A DNA stretch of 64,000 nt from Streptomyces griseomycini (GCF_014203535.1 NZ_JACHJI010000003.1:413707-477706); one strand, 5' to 3'. Numbered from the stretch's first letter, positions 36,228 to 47,900 are shown. A program made the numbers and translations. Notes: generated by a model from the sequence alone, not told the origin.

Positions 36228-37904
36228 GTGATCGAACCGCAGGCCCCCGCCCCGCCCGGATCCCCGCAGCCCGGGAACGGGCCGGGCGGCCCCGGCGGCG
36301 GCCCCGGAAGCGGCTCCGGCGGCGGTCCCGGCGGCCTCGTGCGGCTGCCCGTGCGGCAGGGCACCGGACGGTTCCTGGTCCTCGCGGGCGTGTTCGTCTG
36401 TGCGGCCTGCGGACTCGTGTACGAGCTCGAACTCGTCGCGCTGGCCACGTACTTGATGGGGGACTCGGTCACCCAGGCGTCCGTCGTGCTGTCCGTGATG
36501 GTCTTCGCGATGGGCATCGGATCCCTGGCCGCGAAACGGCTGCGCCGCCACGCGGCGGCCGGTTTCGGCGCCGTCGAGGCCGCGCTCGCCCTCGTCGGCG
36601 GGTGCAGCGCGATGGCCCTGTACGCCGTCTTCGCCTGGACCGGCGACTGGGGCGGCCCCTGGGCGAGCGGACCGCGCGTCCTCCTGGTCGTCTTCTCCCT
36701 CGCCACCGGGCTGCTGATCGGCGCCGAGGTCCCGCTGCTGATGGAGCTGATCCAGCGGATCCGCCGGCAGGACGCGGGCGGCGCGGTGGCCGACCTGTTC
36801 GCCGCGGACTACGTCGGCGCGCTCGTCGGCGGCCTCGCCTTCCCCTTCCTCCTCCTGCCGTTCCTCGGCCAGCTGACCGGCGCGCTGATCACCGGCGCCG
36901 TCAACGCGGTCGTCGGCGGCGCGCTGGTGCTCGGCCTCTTCCGGCAGGACCTCACCCGTCGCGCCCGCCTGCTGCTGGTGGTCGCCAACGCCTGCGTGCT
37001 CGCGGTCCTCGCCTCGGCCGCCGTCCTCGTCGACGACTTCGAGCACGCCGCCCGGCACGCCCTGTACGGCCCGGACGTGCGCGTGGCCCTGCGGACCGAG
37101 GTCCAGGAGGTCGTGCTCACCGGCGGCCGGGACGGCCGGCCGCTGGGCCTGTACCTCGACGGGCGGCTGCGGGTCAGCGGCCGGGACGAACGGCGCTACC
37201 ACGAGGCGCTGGTGCACCCCGCGATGACCGGGCCGCACGCCCGCGTGCTGGTCCTCGGCGGCGGGAACGGGCTGGCCGTCCGCGAGGTGCTGCGCCACCC
37301 CGGGGTGCACCGGGTCGACGTCGTCGGACTCGACGCGGGCGTGGTGCGGCTGGCCCGCCGCGACCCGGCGCTGTCCGCGCTGAACGAGCACGCCCTCGAC
37401 GACCCGCGCGTGCGCGTGACCACCGGGGACGCCTTCGACTGGCTGCGCGGGGCGCCGGCGGCGGCGTACGACGTGGTGGTCTCGGACCTGCCGCACCCCG
37501 GGGCCACCGCGAGCACCAAGCTGTACTCGCAGGAGTTCTACGGCCTGGCCCGGCGCGTCCTGGGACCCGGCGGGCGGCTCGTGGTGCACGGCGGCCCGGT
37601 GGCGTCCCGCCCCCACGACTTCTGGACGGTGGAGGCGACCCTGCGCGCGGCCGGCCTGCGCACCGCCCCGTTCCGCACGCGCGGCCGGCTCGCCGACGTC
37701 GCCGCCGGGCCCGGCCGCGCCCCCCGCGACTGGGGGTTCGTCCTGGCCGCCCGCACGGGCCCCGCACTGCGCCTCGACCCGTCCGGGCCGCGTCCGCGCA
37801 CGCTCACCGACGCCTCCCTCGCGGCGGACGCCCGCGCCGCCGCGCGCACCCGCGTGCCCGGGCTGCCGCCGTCCACGCTGGTGCACCCCCGGTACGCCGG
37901 GTGA
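36228..37904 (+). CDS. Membrane-anchored spermidine-synthase-like protein with altered active site
   Basis: 558 residues. After a Pro/Gly-rich leader about seven membrane helices follow (residues about 45-275, for example [20 protein letters not shown]). A soluble aminopropyltransferase-fold domain comes next: [46 protein letters not shown] (about 340), [12 protein letters not shown]. Several acidic residues of true spermidine synthases are changed: GGGDG is GGGNG, VDLDP is VGLDA, and SDLPDP is SDLPHP (about 418), where the second Asp is catalytic. Standard polyamine synthesis is therefore doubtful. GTG 36228; two palindromes sit upstream. Confidence 0.82.
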   Translation: MIEPQAPAPPGSPQPGNGPGGPGGGPGSGSGGGPGGLVRLPVRQGTGRFLVLAGVFVCAACGLVYELELVALATYLMGDSVTQASVVLSVMVFAMGIGSLAAKRLRRHAAAGFGAVEAALALVGGCSAMALYAVFAWTGDWGGPWASGPRVLLVVFSLATGLLIGAEVPLLMELIQRIRRQDAGGAVADLFAADYVGALVGGLAFPFLLLPFLGQLTGALITGAVNAVVGGALVLGLFRQDLTRRARLLLVVANACVLAVLASAAVLVDDFEHAARHALYGPDVRVALRTEVQEVVLTGGRDGRPLGLYLDGRLRVSGRDERRYHEALVHPAMTGPHARVLVLGGGNGLAVREVLRHPGVHRVDVVGLDAGVVRLARRDPALSALNEHALDDPRVRVTTGDAFDWLRGAPAAAYDVVVSDLPHPGATASTKLYSQEFYGLARRVLGPGGRLVVHGGPVASRPHDFWTVEATLRAAGLRTAPFRTRGRLADVAAGPGRAPRDWGFVLAARTGPALRLDPSGPRPRTLTDASLAADARAAARTRVPGLPPSTLVHPRYAG

Positions 37905-37990
37905 GCCCCGCACCGCGTCCGGCACCGACGCGCCGCGACTTCGCGCGGACAGGGGTACAGCCCGGCGTCGCCTGGGTAGGCTCCGCAGAC

Positions 37991-38992
37991 ATGGAGCACG
38001 AGGTGTTCGTTCCGGTCGAGGTGGAGCGGCTCAGGGAGGTGCTGGACGACCCCGCGCGGGTCGCCCGGGCGGTGCCCGGGCTCCAGCACGACGCCGGTGC
38101 CCCCGATCCCGTCGCCGGCCGGCTGAAGATCCGCGTCGGCGGCCACTCCGTCACCTACCGGGGCGCCCTGCGGGTGTCCGGGCGGGACGACGGCTCCTAC
38201 GCCGTCGAGGGCGACGCGGCGGAGACCCGCGGCACCGGTTCGGTGAAGCTGGCGCTGCGGCTGCGCCTGCGGGAGGCGGAGGGTGGCGTCACCCTCACGG
38301 CCGACGGCACGGCGACGGCCGACGGCCGGATCACGGACCTCCCGGCGGACGCGGTGGCCTCGGCGGTGACCCGCCTGCTGAGCCGTTTCGCGGAGAACCT
38401 GGCCACGGTGGCGGCGGAACCGGCGGGCACGGCGGCGGAACCGGCCGGCCCGCCGCCCGCCCCGGAGCCGTCCGGACCGGGCCCCGGCCCCGAGTCGCCG
38501 GAGCTCCTGGCGACGGGGGACTTCGAGCCCCGGGCCACCACCGACTTCGAGACCACCCCGGACGCGGACGACACCCCGCCCCCGCCCCCGTCCCCCGCAC
38601 CCGGACCCGCGGAAGCCGTCGAGCCCGTCGAGCCCGCGGAGCCCGAGGAAGCCGCCCCCGAGCCCCCGGGACCCGCCGGGGCCGCCGAGGGGGCCGTTCC
38701 GGAGGTCCCCTCCGTCTTCGACGTGGAGGTTCCTCCCCCCTCCCTCGGCCCCGCCGGCGAGGACGAGGAGGACGAGGAGGACGTCGTCGCCGAGGCGGCC
38801 CACGCCCGGCGGACGATGATCGGCCGCAGCGCCGAGGAGGTGGACCACGCCCCGCCCCGCGGCCGGTACGCCCCCGTCCCCGCCCCCCAGACGGTCTCGC
38901 CCCGCAACCCCCTGCGCTGGGCGGCCCCGGCGGCGGCGCTCGCGGTGGCCTCGGCCGTCGTCGCGGTCAGGGCGCTGCGCAGACGGCACTGA
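37991..38992 (+). CDS. CoxG-like SRPBCC protein with acidic linker and C-terminal membrane anchor
   Basis: 333 residues. Residues 1-140 form a CO-dehydrogenase-subunit-G-like SRPBCC domain: MEHEVFVPVEVERLREVL, PARVARAVPGL, TYRGALRVSGRDDGSYAVEG, and TADGRITDLPADAVASAV. A roughly 130-residue Pro/Glu/Ala linker and an acidic run (EDEEDEEDVVAEA) lead to a C-terminal helix (WAAPAAALAVASAVVAVRAL) ending in basic RRRH. CoxG-type proteins help place molybdo-enzymes at the membrane. No cox genes are adjacent, so here it may be a lipid- or ligand-binding membrane protein. ATG 37991. Confidence 0.8.
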   Translation: MEHEVFVPVEVERLREVLDDPARVARAVPGLQHDAGAPDPVAGRLKIRVGGHSVTYRGALRVSGRDDGSYAVEGDAAETRGTGSVKLALRLRLREAEGGVTLTADGTATADGRITDLPADAVASAVTRLLSRFAENLATVAAEPAGTAAEPAGPPPAPEPSGPGPGPESPELLATGDFEPRATTDFETTPDADDTPPPPPSPAPGPAEAVEPVEPAEPEEAAPEPPGPAGAAEGAVPEVPSVFDVEVPPPSLGPAGEDEEDEEDVVAEAAHARRTMIGRSAEEVDHAPPRGRYAPVPAPQTVSPRNPLRWAAPAAALAVASAVVAVRALRRRH

Positions 38993-39055
38993 GCGGCGCG
39001 GACCGCCGGCCGGACGGACCCCGCGCCCCCTTGATCGTCCCAGTAGGGTCGTCAC

Positions 39056-39847
39056 GTGAGTAACGAAGACATCACGCTGACCGCGGGCGACGCGGAGGTG
39101 ACCGTGCTGCCGGGCAACGGCGGCCGGGTCGGGGGGCTGCGGCTCGGGGGCGTCGAACTGCTGCGGCAGGGCGAGAGGTACGGCTGCTTCCCGATGGTCC
39201 CCTGGTGCGGGCGGATCCGCGACGGTCTCTTCCGGGACGGCGCCGCCGTGCACCACATGCCGCTCAACGCCCCGCCGCACGCCATCCACGGCACCGCCCG
39301 CGACGCCGCCTGGCGCACCGCCCGCAGGAGCACCGACGAGGCCGTGCTCACGTACGACCTCGCCGAACCGTGGCCCTACTCGGGCCGCGTCACCCAGCAG
39401 ATCGCGCTCACCGAGGACTCCCTGACGCTGGCCATGAGCGTGGAGACCTACGAGTCGTCCTTCCCGGCCCAGATCGGCTGGCACCCCTGGTTCAACCGCT
39501 CCCTCGGCGGCGGCGAGGACGTGCGGATCGACTTCACGCCCGCCTGGCAGGAGGAGCGCGGCGAGGACCACCTGCCCACCGGCCACCGGACCGACCCGAA
39601 GCCGGGCCCCTGGGACGACTGCTTCGGCATGCCCGGCGGCGTCGACGTCACCCTCACCTGGCCGGGGCGGCTGGAACTGAGGGTGACCAGCCGCGAGGAG
39701 TGGGTCGTGGTCTACGACGAGCAGCGGGAGGCCGTGTGCGTGGAGCCGCAGACCGGCCCGCCCAACGGGCTGAACACCCACCCGCGGCTGGTCACCCCGC
39801 TGGAGCCGCTGGAGGCCTCGACGACCTGGACCTGGACCCGCCTCTAA
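39056..39847 (+). CDS. Aldose 1-epimerase family protein
   Basis: 263 residues of the galactose-mutarotase fold. N-terminal VTVLPGNGGRVGGLRLGG, the catalytic region MPLNAPPHAIHGTARDAAW with the conserved His, IGWHPWFNRSLGG with the second His, and a C-terminal VVYDEQREAVCVEPQTGPPN holding the likely catalytic Glu. The enzyme interconverts alpha and beta anomers of aldoses; this compact version is common in actinobacteria and may act on phosphosugars. GTG 39056. It lies 9 bp before pyrE on the same strand, so they are probably co-transcribed. Confidence 0.9.
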   Translation: MSNEDITLTAGDAEVTVLPGNGGRVGGLRLGGVELLRQGERYGCFPMVPWCGRIRDGLFRDGAAVHHMPLNAPPHAIHGTARDAAWRTARRSTDEAVLTYDLAEPWPYSGRVTQQIALTEDSLTLAMSVETYESSFPAQIGWHPWFNRSLGGGEDVRIDFTPAWQEERGEDHLPTGHRTDPKPGPWDDCFGMPGGVDVTLTWPGRLELRVTSREEWVVVYDEQREAVCVEPQTGPPNGLNTHPRLVTPLEPLEASTTWTWTRL

Positions 39848-39856
39848 GCTGGCGGC

Positions 39857-40405
39857 ATGAGCGAAGTACGCGGCGCGCTGCTGCAGCAGATCAAGGACAA
39901 GGCCGTGGTGCACGGCAAGGTGACCCTCTCCTCCGGTCTGGAGGCCGACTACTACGTCGACCTGCGCCGCATCACCCTCGACGGCGAGGCCGCCCCGCTG
40001 GTCGGCCAGGTGCTGCTCGACCTGACCTCCGACCTCGACTTCGACGCGGTGGGCGGCCTGACCATGGGCGCCGACCCGGTCGCCGCCGCCATGCTGCACG
40101 CCGCCGCCGCGCGCGGCCGCAGGCTGGACGCCTTCGTGGTCCGCAAGGCCGCCAAGGCGCACGGCCTGCAGCGCCGCGTGGAGGGCCCGGACATCAAGGG
40201 CCGCCGGGTCCTGGTCGTCGAGGACACCTCCACCACCGGCGGCTCCCCGCTCACCGCGGTCGAGGCCGTGCGCGAGGCCGGCGCCGAGGTCGTGGCCGTC
40301 GCGACCATCGTCGACCGGGCCACCGGCGCCGCCGAGAAGATCCGGGAGGGCGCCGGGGTGCCGTACCTGTTCGCCTACTCCAAGGACGAGCTCGGCCTCG
40401 ACTGA
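39857..40405 (+). CDS. pyrE: Orotate phosphoribosyltransferase
   Basis: 182 residues, typical PyrE length. Features: KAVVHGKVTLSSGLEADYYV with the family's signature near the N-terminus, VGGLTMGADPVAAAMLHAAA, VVRKAAKAHGLQRRVEGPDI (flexible catalytic loop, Lys), and the PRPP motif VLVVEDTSTTGGSPLTAVEA. PyrE forms OMP from orotate and PRPP in de novo pyrimidine synthesis. ATG 39857, 9 bp after the aldose epimerase stop. Confidence 0.97.
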   Translation: MSEVRGALLQQIKDKAVVHGKVTLSSGLEADYYVDLRRITLDGEAAPLVGQVLLDLTSDLDFDAVGGLTMGADPVAAAMLHAAAARGRRLDAFVVRKAAKAHGLQRRVEGPDIKGRRVLVVEDTSTTGGSPLTAVEAVREAGAEVVAVATIVDRATGAAEKIREGAGVPYLFAYSKDELGLD

Positions 40406-40574
40406 CCCGTCCGGCCGCGCCGGTCCGACATCACCGGCATAACGACTTGACCTGCCCCGTCGACCGGCGGCCCGCGTCTGGGAAGATGGGGCCGACAATG
40501 ACGTCGCAGCCAAGGTTCCAGGTCAGGGCCGACAGTACGCAGTACGCCACACCGCACGCATAAGGAGCGGACAG

Positions 40575-41596
<1,022 letters not shown>

Positions 41597-41597
<1 letters not shown>

Positions 41598-41664
41598 GCC
41601 TCCGCACCGAGGAGGCCTCCTCGCAGGCGGCGAGAGCCCGGCACCCGTCCGCGGTGCCGGGCTC
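41597..41664 (+). terminator. Tandem hairpins terminating fba
   Basis: A 7-bp hairpin (41597-41603 with 41611-41617) begins at the stop codon itself. It is followed by a 12-bp stem (41634-41645 with 41653-41664) and a T-containing tail. Confidence 0.8.
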
Positions 41665-41736
41665 CTCGTGTCTCCTCCGGTGCTTCCCCGGGCTCTTCCC
41701 CCGCCCGGCGGCCGGGCGGGGGTCCGGCCGCGGTGA

Positions 41737-42156
41737 CTACCGCTTCAGCTCGGTGTACGCCTCGGCGCTGCTGTCCTTGAGGAACTGCCAGCAACGCTCC
41801 GTCTCGTCCTGCTCGTGGATCTCTTCCGCGGCACGGGCGAGGGCGGCGAGGCAGCGCAGGAACCCGCGGTTGGCCCGGTGCTCCCAGGGGATGGGGCCGT
41901 GTCCCTTCCACCCGGCCCGGCGCAGCGCGTCCAGGCCGCGGTGGTAGCCGGTACGGGCGTACGCGTACGACTCGACCACCCGCCCCGCCTCGAAGGCGTC
42001 GTCGGCGAGCATCGCCCAGGCGAGCGAGAACGTCGGGTGCTTCGCCGCGACCTCGGCCGGCGTCAGGGACTCCTCGCCCAGCTGGCGGTACGCCTCTTCG
42101 TTCTCCGGCAGGTAGGTCGGCTCCGGACCGCCGAGCAGGTTCTTGTGCGTCGTCAT
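41737..42156 (-). CDS. DUF3151 family protein
   Basis: 139 residues. The start MTTHKNLLGGPEPTYLPE and the blocks AAKHPTFSLAWAMLADDA, SYAYARTGYHRGLDALRRAG, and GPIPWEHRANRGFLRCLAAL are those of DUF3151, an actinobacterial family of unknown function with helical repeats. ATG 42156 gives the conserved N-terminus; longer upstream frames run into the divergent biosynthetic gene. It is the boundary gene between the housekeeping block and the diaminopropionate operon. Confidence 0.9.
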   Translation of the reverse strand: MTTHKNLLGGPEPTYLPENEEAYRQLGEESLTPAEVAAKHPTFSLAWAMLADDAFEAGRVVESYAYARTGYHRGLDALRRAGWKGHGPIPWEHRANRGFLRCLAALARAAEEIHEQDETERCWQFLKDSSAEAYTELKR

Positions 42157-42261
42157 GAAGGCAGTCTGCCACTTCCGCCACCGTGATTGAGCCGAGTGGC
42201 GCACCCTCGGTGGACGGCGGAGACTGGGACGTGGTAATTCCGTGAGGCTCGAGGAGCTTGC

Positions 42262-44886
42262 ATGCTGGAGCAGCCTGCCGAGTCCCTGACGACCGTGCCG
42301 AGTGAATCTGGAGCCGCTGAACACAGGACGCACGGCCTGCCGGAAGAAAACAGCCCGTCGACAGACACGGAAAAGAACCTCGCCGAGGTCCTCGCCGGTG
42401 TCGTGCGCGTCGAGCAGGTGCCGGTCGACGGTAATTTCTTCGACGACCTCGGCGCTAATTCGCTGGTGATGGCGCAATTCTGTGCGCGCGTCCGGAAACG
42501 GCCGGATCTGCCGTCGGTCTCGATAAAGGACATCTACCGTTGTCCGACGATCCGCAGCCTGGCGGCGGCGGTCACCGATACCGGCGCCGGTATCGCGGGG
42601 GGATCCGGTGCCGAAGCCGCACCCGCCCCCGTCGGTTCGCCGGACACGGCACCGTCGGATGCAGTGACCCCTTCAGTGACCCCGGTCGGCACACTGCAGT
42701 ACACCCTCTGCGGAGCACTGCAGTTGCTGATTCTCCTGGGATATCCCTCCCTCGCCGCAGTCCTCGCCGCGCACGGTTATGCGTGGATATCCGAAGGCTC
42801 GGGTGCGGTGGACGTCTACCTGCGATCGGTCGTCTTCGGCGGGATCGTCTTCGTCGGCGTGTGCGCTTTCCCGATCGTGGCCAAATGGGTCCTCGTCGGC
42901 CGGTGGAAGGAAAGCGAGTTCCCGGTCTGGGGGCTGACCTACCTGCGCTTCTGGATCGTCAAGGTCCTGCTCCACGCCAACCCGATGGTCCTCTTCGCCG
43001 GCAACCCCCTGTACGTGCTCTACCTGCGGGCGCTCGGCGCGCGCATCGGCCCGGGCGTCACGATCCTCTCGCGCCACGTCCCGGTCTGCACCGACCTGCT
43101 CACGATCGGCGCCGGCACGGTGATCCGCAAGGACGCGTTCCTCCTCTGCTACCGGGCGCACGCCGGCCGCATCCAGACGGGTCCGGTCGCCCTCGGCCGG
43201 AACGTGTTCGTCGGTGAGAAGGCCGTGCTCGACATCGCCACGTCGATGGGCGACGGGGCGCAGCTCGGTCACACGTCGTCGCTGCACAGGGGCCAGGCGG
43301 TCCCCGGCGACCAGCGGTGGCACGGGTCTCCGGCGCAGCGCACGGAGCTCGACTACGTGCGGGTCCCGCCCGCCAGGTGCGGGACCCTGCGCCGGGCCGG
43401 CTTCGGCCTCGCCACGGCGGGGCAGCTGTTCCTCCTCACCATGCCGTTGTCCGTCGGGGGCCTGTACCTGCTGCTGACGGGGACTCCGGCGCTGGGCGAC
43501 CGGCCGGGACCGGGTGCGGCGGGACTCGCGTCGTCCGGGCTCTACGCCGATGCGCTGGTCCTGTCCTGCGTCCTGTTCTTCGGCCTCGTCGTCGCGGGCC
43601 TCGTCGTTCTGTTCACCGTGCCGCGCCTGCAGAACCTGCTCGTCAAACCGGGCAGGACATATCCCCTGTACGGCCTTCATTACTCGACGCACCGACTGGT
43701 CGCGCGCATCACCAACGTGAAGTTCTTCACCTGGCTCTTCGGTGACAGTTCCTGCATCGTCCACTATCTGCGCGGCCTCGGATACCACCTGACCCCGGTG
43801 GAGCAGACCGGGTCGAATTTCGGCACGGAGGTGAAGCACGAGACCCCGTACCTGTGCTCTGTCGGCACCGGCACGATGGTTGCCGACGGCCTGTCGATCG
43901 TCAATGCCGACTTCTCGAGCACGTCTTTCCGGGTGTCCCGTGCGTCGATCGGTCGGAACAATTTCCTCGGGAACCACATCGCGTACCCGTCCGGGGCGAA
44001 GACGGGCGACAACTGTCTCCTCGCGACGAAGGTGATGGTTCCCCTCGACGGCGAGGTGCGCGAGGGCGTCGGTCTGCTCGGTTCGCCGTGCTTCGAGATT
44101 CCCCGGTCGGTGGAGCGCGACCAGCGGTTCGACCACATGCGGACCGGGGCCGAGTTGCGGCGCAACCTCGCTGCCAAGAACCGCTACAACGGCCGGACGA
44201 TGGCCCTCTTCCTGCTCGTGCGGTGGTTCTTCTTCTTCGTCCTCACGGTGTTCGCCCTCGCGGATGTCGCATTGTACGGATCCATCGGGTACGCGGCGGT
44301 CGCGGTATTCCTGGTGTTCACCCTCGTATTCACCCCCCTCTATTTCATAGCGGTGGAGCGCGCCCTCGTGGCTTTCCGCGGACTGCGACCGCGGTTGTGC
44401 TCCATCTACGACCCGTACTTCTGGTGGCACGAGCGTCTGTGGAAGGTTCCCGACCAGTACCTCGCCACCTTCAACGGCACCCCCTTCAAGAACGTGATCT
44501 GGCGGCTCCTCGGTGTCCGGATCGGCAGCAGGGTCTTCGACGACGGCTGCCACCTGTCGGAGCGGATGCTCACCACCATCGGGAGCGGCTGCACCCTCAA
44601 CGCGGGGAGCAGGATCCAGTGCCACTCGCAGGAGGACGGCACCTTCAAGTCCGACCGCAGCACGATCGGGGACGGAAGCACCCTCGGTGTCGGTGCCCTC
44701 GTCCACTACGGCGTGACGATGGGCGACGGCTCCGTGCTCGCACCCGACTCCTTCCTCATGAAGGGCGAGGAGGTCCCGCGGCACGCGCGGTGGGGCGGAA
44801 ACCCGGCCACGGAGACGAGCGGTGCCCCCGGTCGGCCGCGGACGGCGACCACGACGGCGACGACGGCGGGGGAGACGGCCTGGTAG
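42262..44886 (+). CDS. Carrier protein fused to Pls/PosA-type membrane terminal region (split polylysine-synthetase-like)
   Basis: 874 residues. A carrier domain (about 35-120) has NFFDDLGANSLVMAQFCARV with Ser67 as the phosphopantetheine site (Asn before it instead of Asp). The rest follows the C-terminal region of epsilon-poly-lysine synthetase: paired membrane helices (about 130-215, 385-455, 650-705) alternate with left-handed beta-helix/acyltransferase-like domains (TILSRHVPVCTDLLTIGAGT; IGRNNFLGNHIAYPSGAKTG; GDGSTLGVGALVHYGVTMGD). In Pls this region polymerises lysine at the membrane. Here the adenylation domain is missing and is presumably supplied by the next gene. ATG 42262 with GAGGAG. 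First of five co-directional genes. Confidence 0.88.
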   Translation: MLEQPAESLTTVPSESGAAEHRTHGLPEENSPSTDTEKNLAEVLAGVVRVEQVPVDGNFFDDLGANSLVMAQFCARVRKRPDLPSVSIKDIYRCPTIRSLAAAVTDTGAGIAGGSGAEAAPAPVGSPDTAPSDAVTPSVTPVGTLQYTLCGALQLLILLGYPSLAAVLAAHGYAWISEGSGAVDVYLRSVVFGGIVFVGVCAFPIVAKWVLVGRWKESEFPVWGLTYLRFWIVKVLLHANPMVLFAGNPLYVLYLRALGARIGPGVTILSRHVPVCTDLLTIGAGTVIRKDAFLLCYRAHAGRIQTGPVALGRNVFVGEKAVLDIATSMGDGAQLGHTSSLHRGQAVPGDQRWHGSPAQRTELDYVRVPPARCGTLRRAGFGLATAGQLFLLTMPLSVGGLYLLLTGTPALGDRPGPGAAGLASSGLYADALVLSCVLFFGLVVAGLVVLFTVPRLQNLLVKPGRTYPLYGLHYSTHRLVARITNVKFFTWLFGDSSCIVHYLRGLGYHLTPVEQTGSNFGTEVKHETPYLCSVGTGTMVADGLSIVNADFSSTSFRVSRASIGRNNFLGNHIAYPSGAKTGDNCLLATKVMVPLDGEVREGVGLLGSPCFEIPRSVERDQRFDHMRTGAELRRNLAAKNRYNGRTMALFLLVRWFFFFVLTVFALADVALYGSIGYAAVAVFLVFTLVFTPLYFIAVERALVAFRGLRPRLCSIYDPYFWWHERLWKVPDQYLATFNGTPFKNVIWRLLGVRIGSRVFDDGCHLSERMLTTIGSGCTLNAGSRIQCHSQEDGTFKSDRSTIGDGSTLGVGALVHYGVTMGDGSVLAPDSFLMKGEEVPRHARWGGNPATETSGAPGRPRTATTTATTAGETAW

Positions 44887-44932
44887 ACGGCGACGGACGG
44901 GGCGGCCACGGCGAGCGGAGAGGGACTGATCG

Positions 44933-47900
44933 ATGGCGACGCGAGAGGCGGACCGGGAGTTCTGGCGCGGGGTGCTCGGCGCCGGCGGATCCACCACGGT
45001 CCCCCGGTGGACGCTCCGTCCGACGGCGGGCGTCGACGAGCACGAGGCCACGATCCCGGACGACGTCGTGAACGCCGTGCGCCGGCTGGCGCAGGACCTC
45101 GCGGTGCCCCTCGACTCCGTGCTGCTGGCCGCGCACGCCAAGGTGCTCGCCGCGTTGTCGGGCGAGCGCGACGTCACGACCGGCTACGTCGTGGAGGAGG
45201 GCGGCCGGCCGTTGCCCTGCCGGCTGACGACCGCACCCGCTTCATGGCGGGCGCTCCTGGCGGAGACCCATCGCGCCGCGTCGGAACTGCTGGCGCACAA
45301 GGACTTCCCGGTCGACGAGCTCAGGCGCGAGCCGGACCTCACCGGACCGTCGTACGAGACCGTCCTCTGCCCGGACGCGGCCCTCGGCCCCGGTCCGGCG
45401 GACGTCCCCGCCGACCTCGCCGGAGGCACCGTGCTGTGGACGGCGTTCTCGGAGCAGGGGGGCCGGCCCGCGCTGCGGCTGCGGTACCGGACCGACGCGG
45501 TCGACGCGGACCACGCCGCCAGGATCGCCGGTTACCACCTCACCGCGCTCGCACGCGCCGCGGCGGACCCGGACGCGGACCACGCACGGCAGAGCCTGCT
45601 CTCCGACGAGGAACTCCGGTTCCAGACCGAGGGGCTGTCCGGACCGCGCCGCACCCTGCCGGACGCCCGGATGCACGAGCTGTTCGAGCAGCGGGTGAGG
45701 CTGCACCCGGACGCCGTCGCGGCCGTGCACGGCGACCGGGAGTGGACGTACCGGGAGCTCGACGCCCGCGCCAACCGGCTGGGGCGGGCGCTGCTGGCGC
45801 GGGGGCTGCGACGCGAAGGCGTCGTCGCGGTGGTGACCGGGAGGAACCTGGACTGGCTGGCCGCCGTCCTCGCGGTCTTCAAGGCCGGAGGCGTGTACCT
45901 GCCCGTCGAGCCGGGGTTCCCGGCCGATCGCATCGCGGCCATGCTCGCCCGCGCCGGGTGCGGGCTCGTGCTCACCGAGCCCGGGAGCACCGACTCGCTC
46001 GACCGGGCACTGGACTCGCTGCCGGGAGTCCGCAAGCTCCTCATCGGCACGGCGTACCAGGAGGGCGGCCGCGACGACGACCTGGGCGTCGCCGTCGCGC
46101 CGGACCAGCTCGCCTACGTCTACTTCACCTCCGGTTCCACCGGAGAGCCCAAGGGTGCCATGTGCGAGCACGCGGGGATGCTCAACCACCTCCGCGCCAA
46201 GATCGAGGACCTGGAGATCGGCGAGGGGCGGGTGGTCGCGCAGACCGCGCCCCAGTGCTTCGACATCTCGCTGTGGCAACTGGTCTGCGCTCTGCTCGTC
46301 GGCGGGCGGACGCTGCTGGTCGAGCAGGAGGTGATCCTCGACGTCGAGCGGTTCGTCGACCGGATCGTCCGCGGCCGGGTCGCCGTCCTGCAGGTCGTGC
46401 CCTCCTACCTGGAGGTCGTCCTGACGTACCTGGAGCAGCACCCGCGGGAGCTGCCCGACCTGCGGTACGTGTCGGTGACCGGCGAGGCGCTGAAGAAGGA
46501 ACTCGCCCAGCGCTGGTTCGCCGCCGAGCCCGGCATCAGGCTGGTCAACGCCTACGGCCTGACCGAGACCTCCGACGACACCAACCACGAGGTCATGGAC
46601 CGCGCGCCGGAGGGCGACCGGGTCCCGCTCGGCCGGCCGGTCGGCAACGTGCACCTCTACGTCGTCGACGAGCACCTGAACCCGGTGCCGCTCGGCGCGC
46701 CGGGCGAGATCGCCTTCTCCGGGGTCTGCGTCGGCCGCGGCTACGTCAACGACCCCGACCGCACCGAGCGGGCCTTCCTGCCCGATCCGCACCGCGCGGG
46801 GGCCCGGCTCTACCGCAGCGGCGACCGGGGACGCTGGCTGCCCGACGGCAAGCTGGAGTTCCTCGGCCGCCGCGACACCCAGGTCAAGATCCGCGGGTTC
46901 AGGATCGAGGTCGGGGAGATCGAGAACACCCTGCTGCAGGTGCCCGGCGTCCGCGACACCGCCGTGGTGGTCGTCGAGCGGCCCGACCGGAGCAAGCACC
47001 TCGTGGCCTTCTGCTCCGGCCCGAGGCCGCTCCCCGTCGAGGAGCTGCGGGACCGGCTGGGCGGGTCGCTGCCGGAGTACATGGTGCCGTCGGCCTTCCA
47101 CTGGCGGGAAAGGCTGCCGCTGACCGCCAACGGAAAGATCGACAAGAGGGCACTGGCGGCGCTCGTGGAGGAACCGGACGCCGTCGAGGACGACGAGAAG
47201 GGCCCCCGTGCGCCGGGCACGCCGACCGAGCGGCGGCTGGCGGCCGCCTGGGCGGAGGTGCTCGGCATCCCGCTGGACCGGATCGGACGCCACGACCACT
47301 TCTTCGACCGGGGCGGCACCTCGCTGTCGGCCGTACGGCTGGCGATCACCCTGGACCGCACGGTGTCGCTCAAGGACGTGACCCGGCACCCGGTCCTCGC
47401 CGACCTGGCCGCGCTGGTCGACGGCAGGTCCGAGCGGCGTTCCGGGCTGCTGCAGCCGCTGTGCGCACCGGACGGTGCGCCGGCCGCTGCCCTGGTGTGC
47501 TTCCCCCACGCCGGCGGCAACGCGGTGAACTTCCAGCCGATGGCCAGGGCGCTGCAGGGCACGGGGATCGCGGTCCACGCCGTCGAGCTGCCCGGTCACG
47601 ACGTGGCCGTCGAGAGCGAGCCCTTCGCGTCGGTGGCGGACGTGGTCGCCCGGGTCGTCGCCGAGATCGTCGAACGCGGCCTGTCCGGAGTCCTGCTGTG
47701 GGGCCACTCCTCGGGCGCGGCCTTCGCCGTGGAGACGGCCAGGCAGCTGGACGAGCGCGGGGTGGACGTCCGACGGGTCTTCATCGGCGCGCAGTTGCCC
47801 GGCGACGCCGCCGACCGGCGGGACGCCGTCACCGAGCTGACCGGGCTGAGCGACGCCGAGATCGCCGCGAGGCTGAGCGCGGACAGCGGCTACGCCGAGC

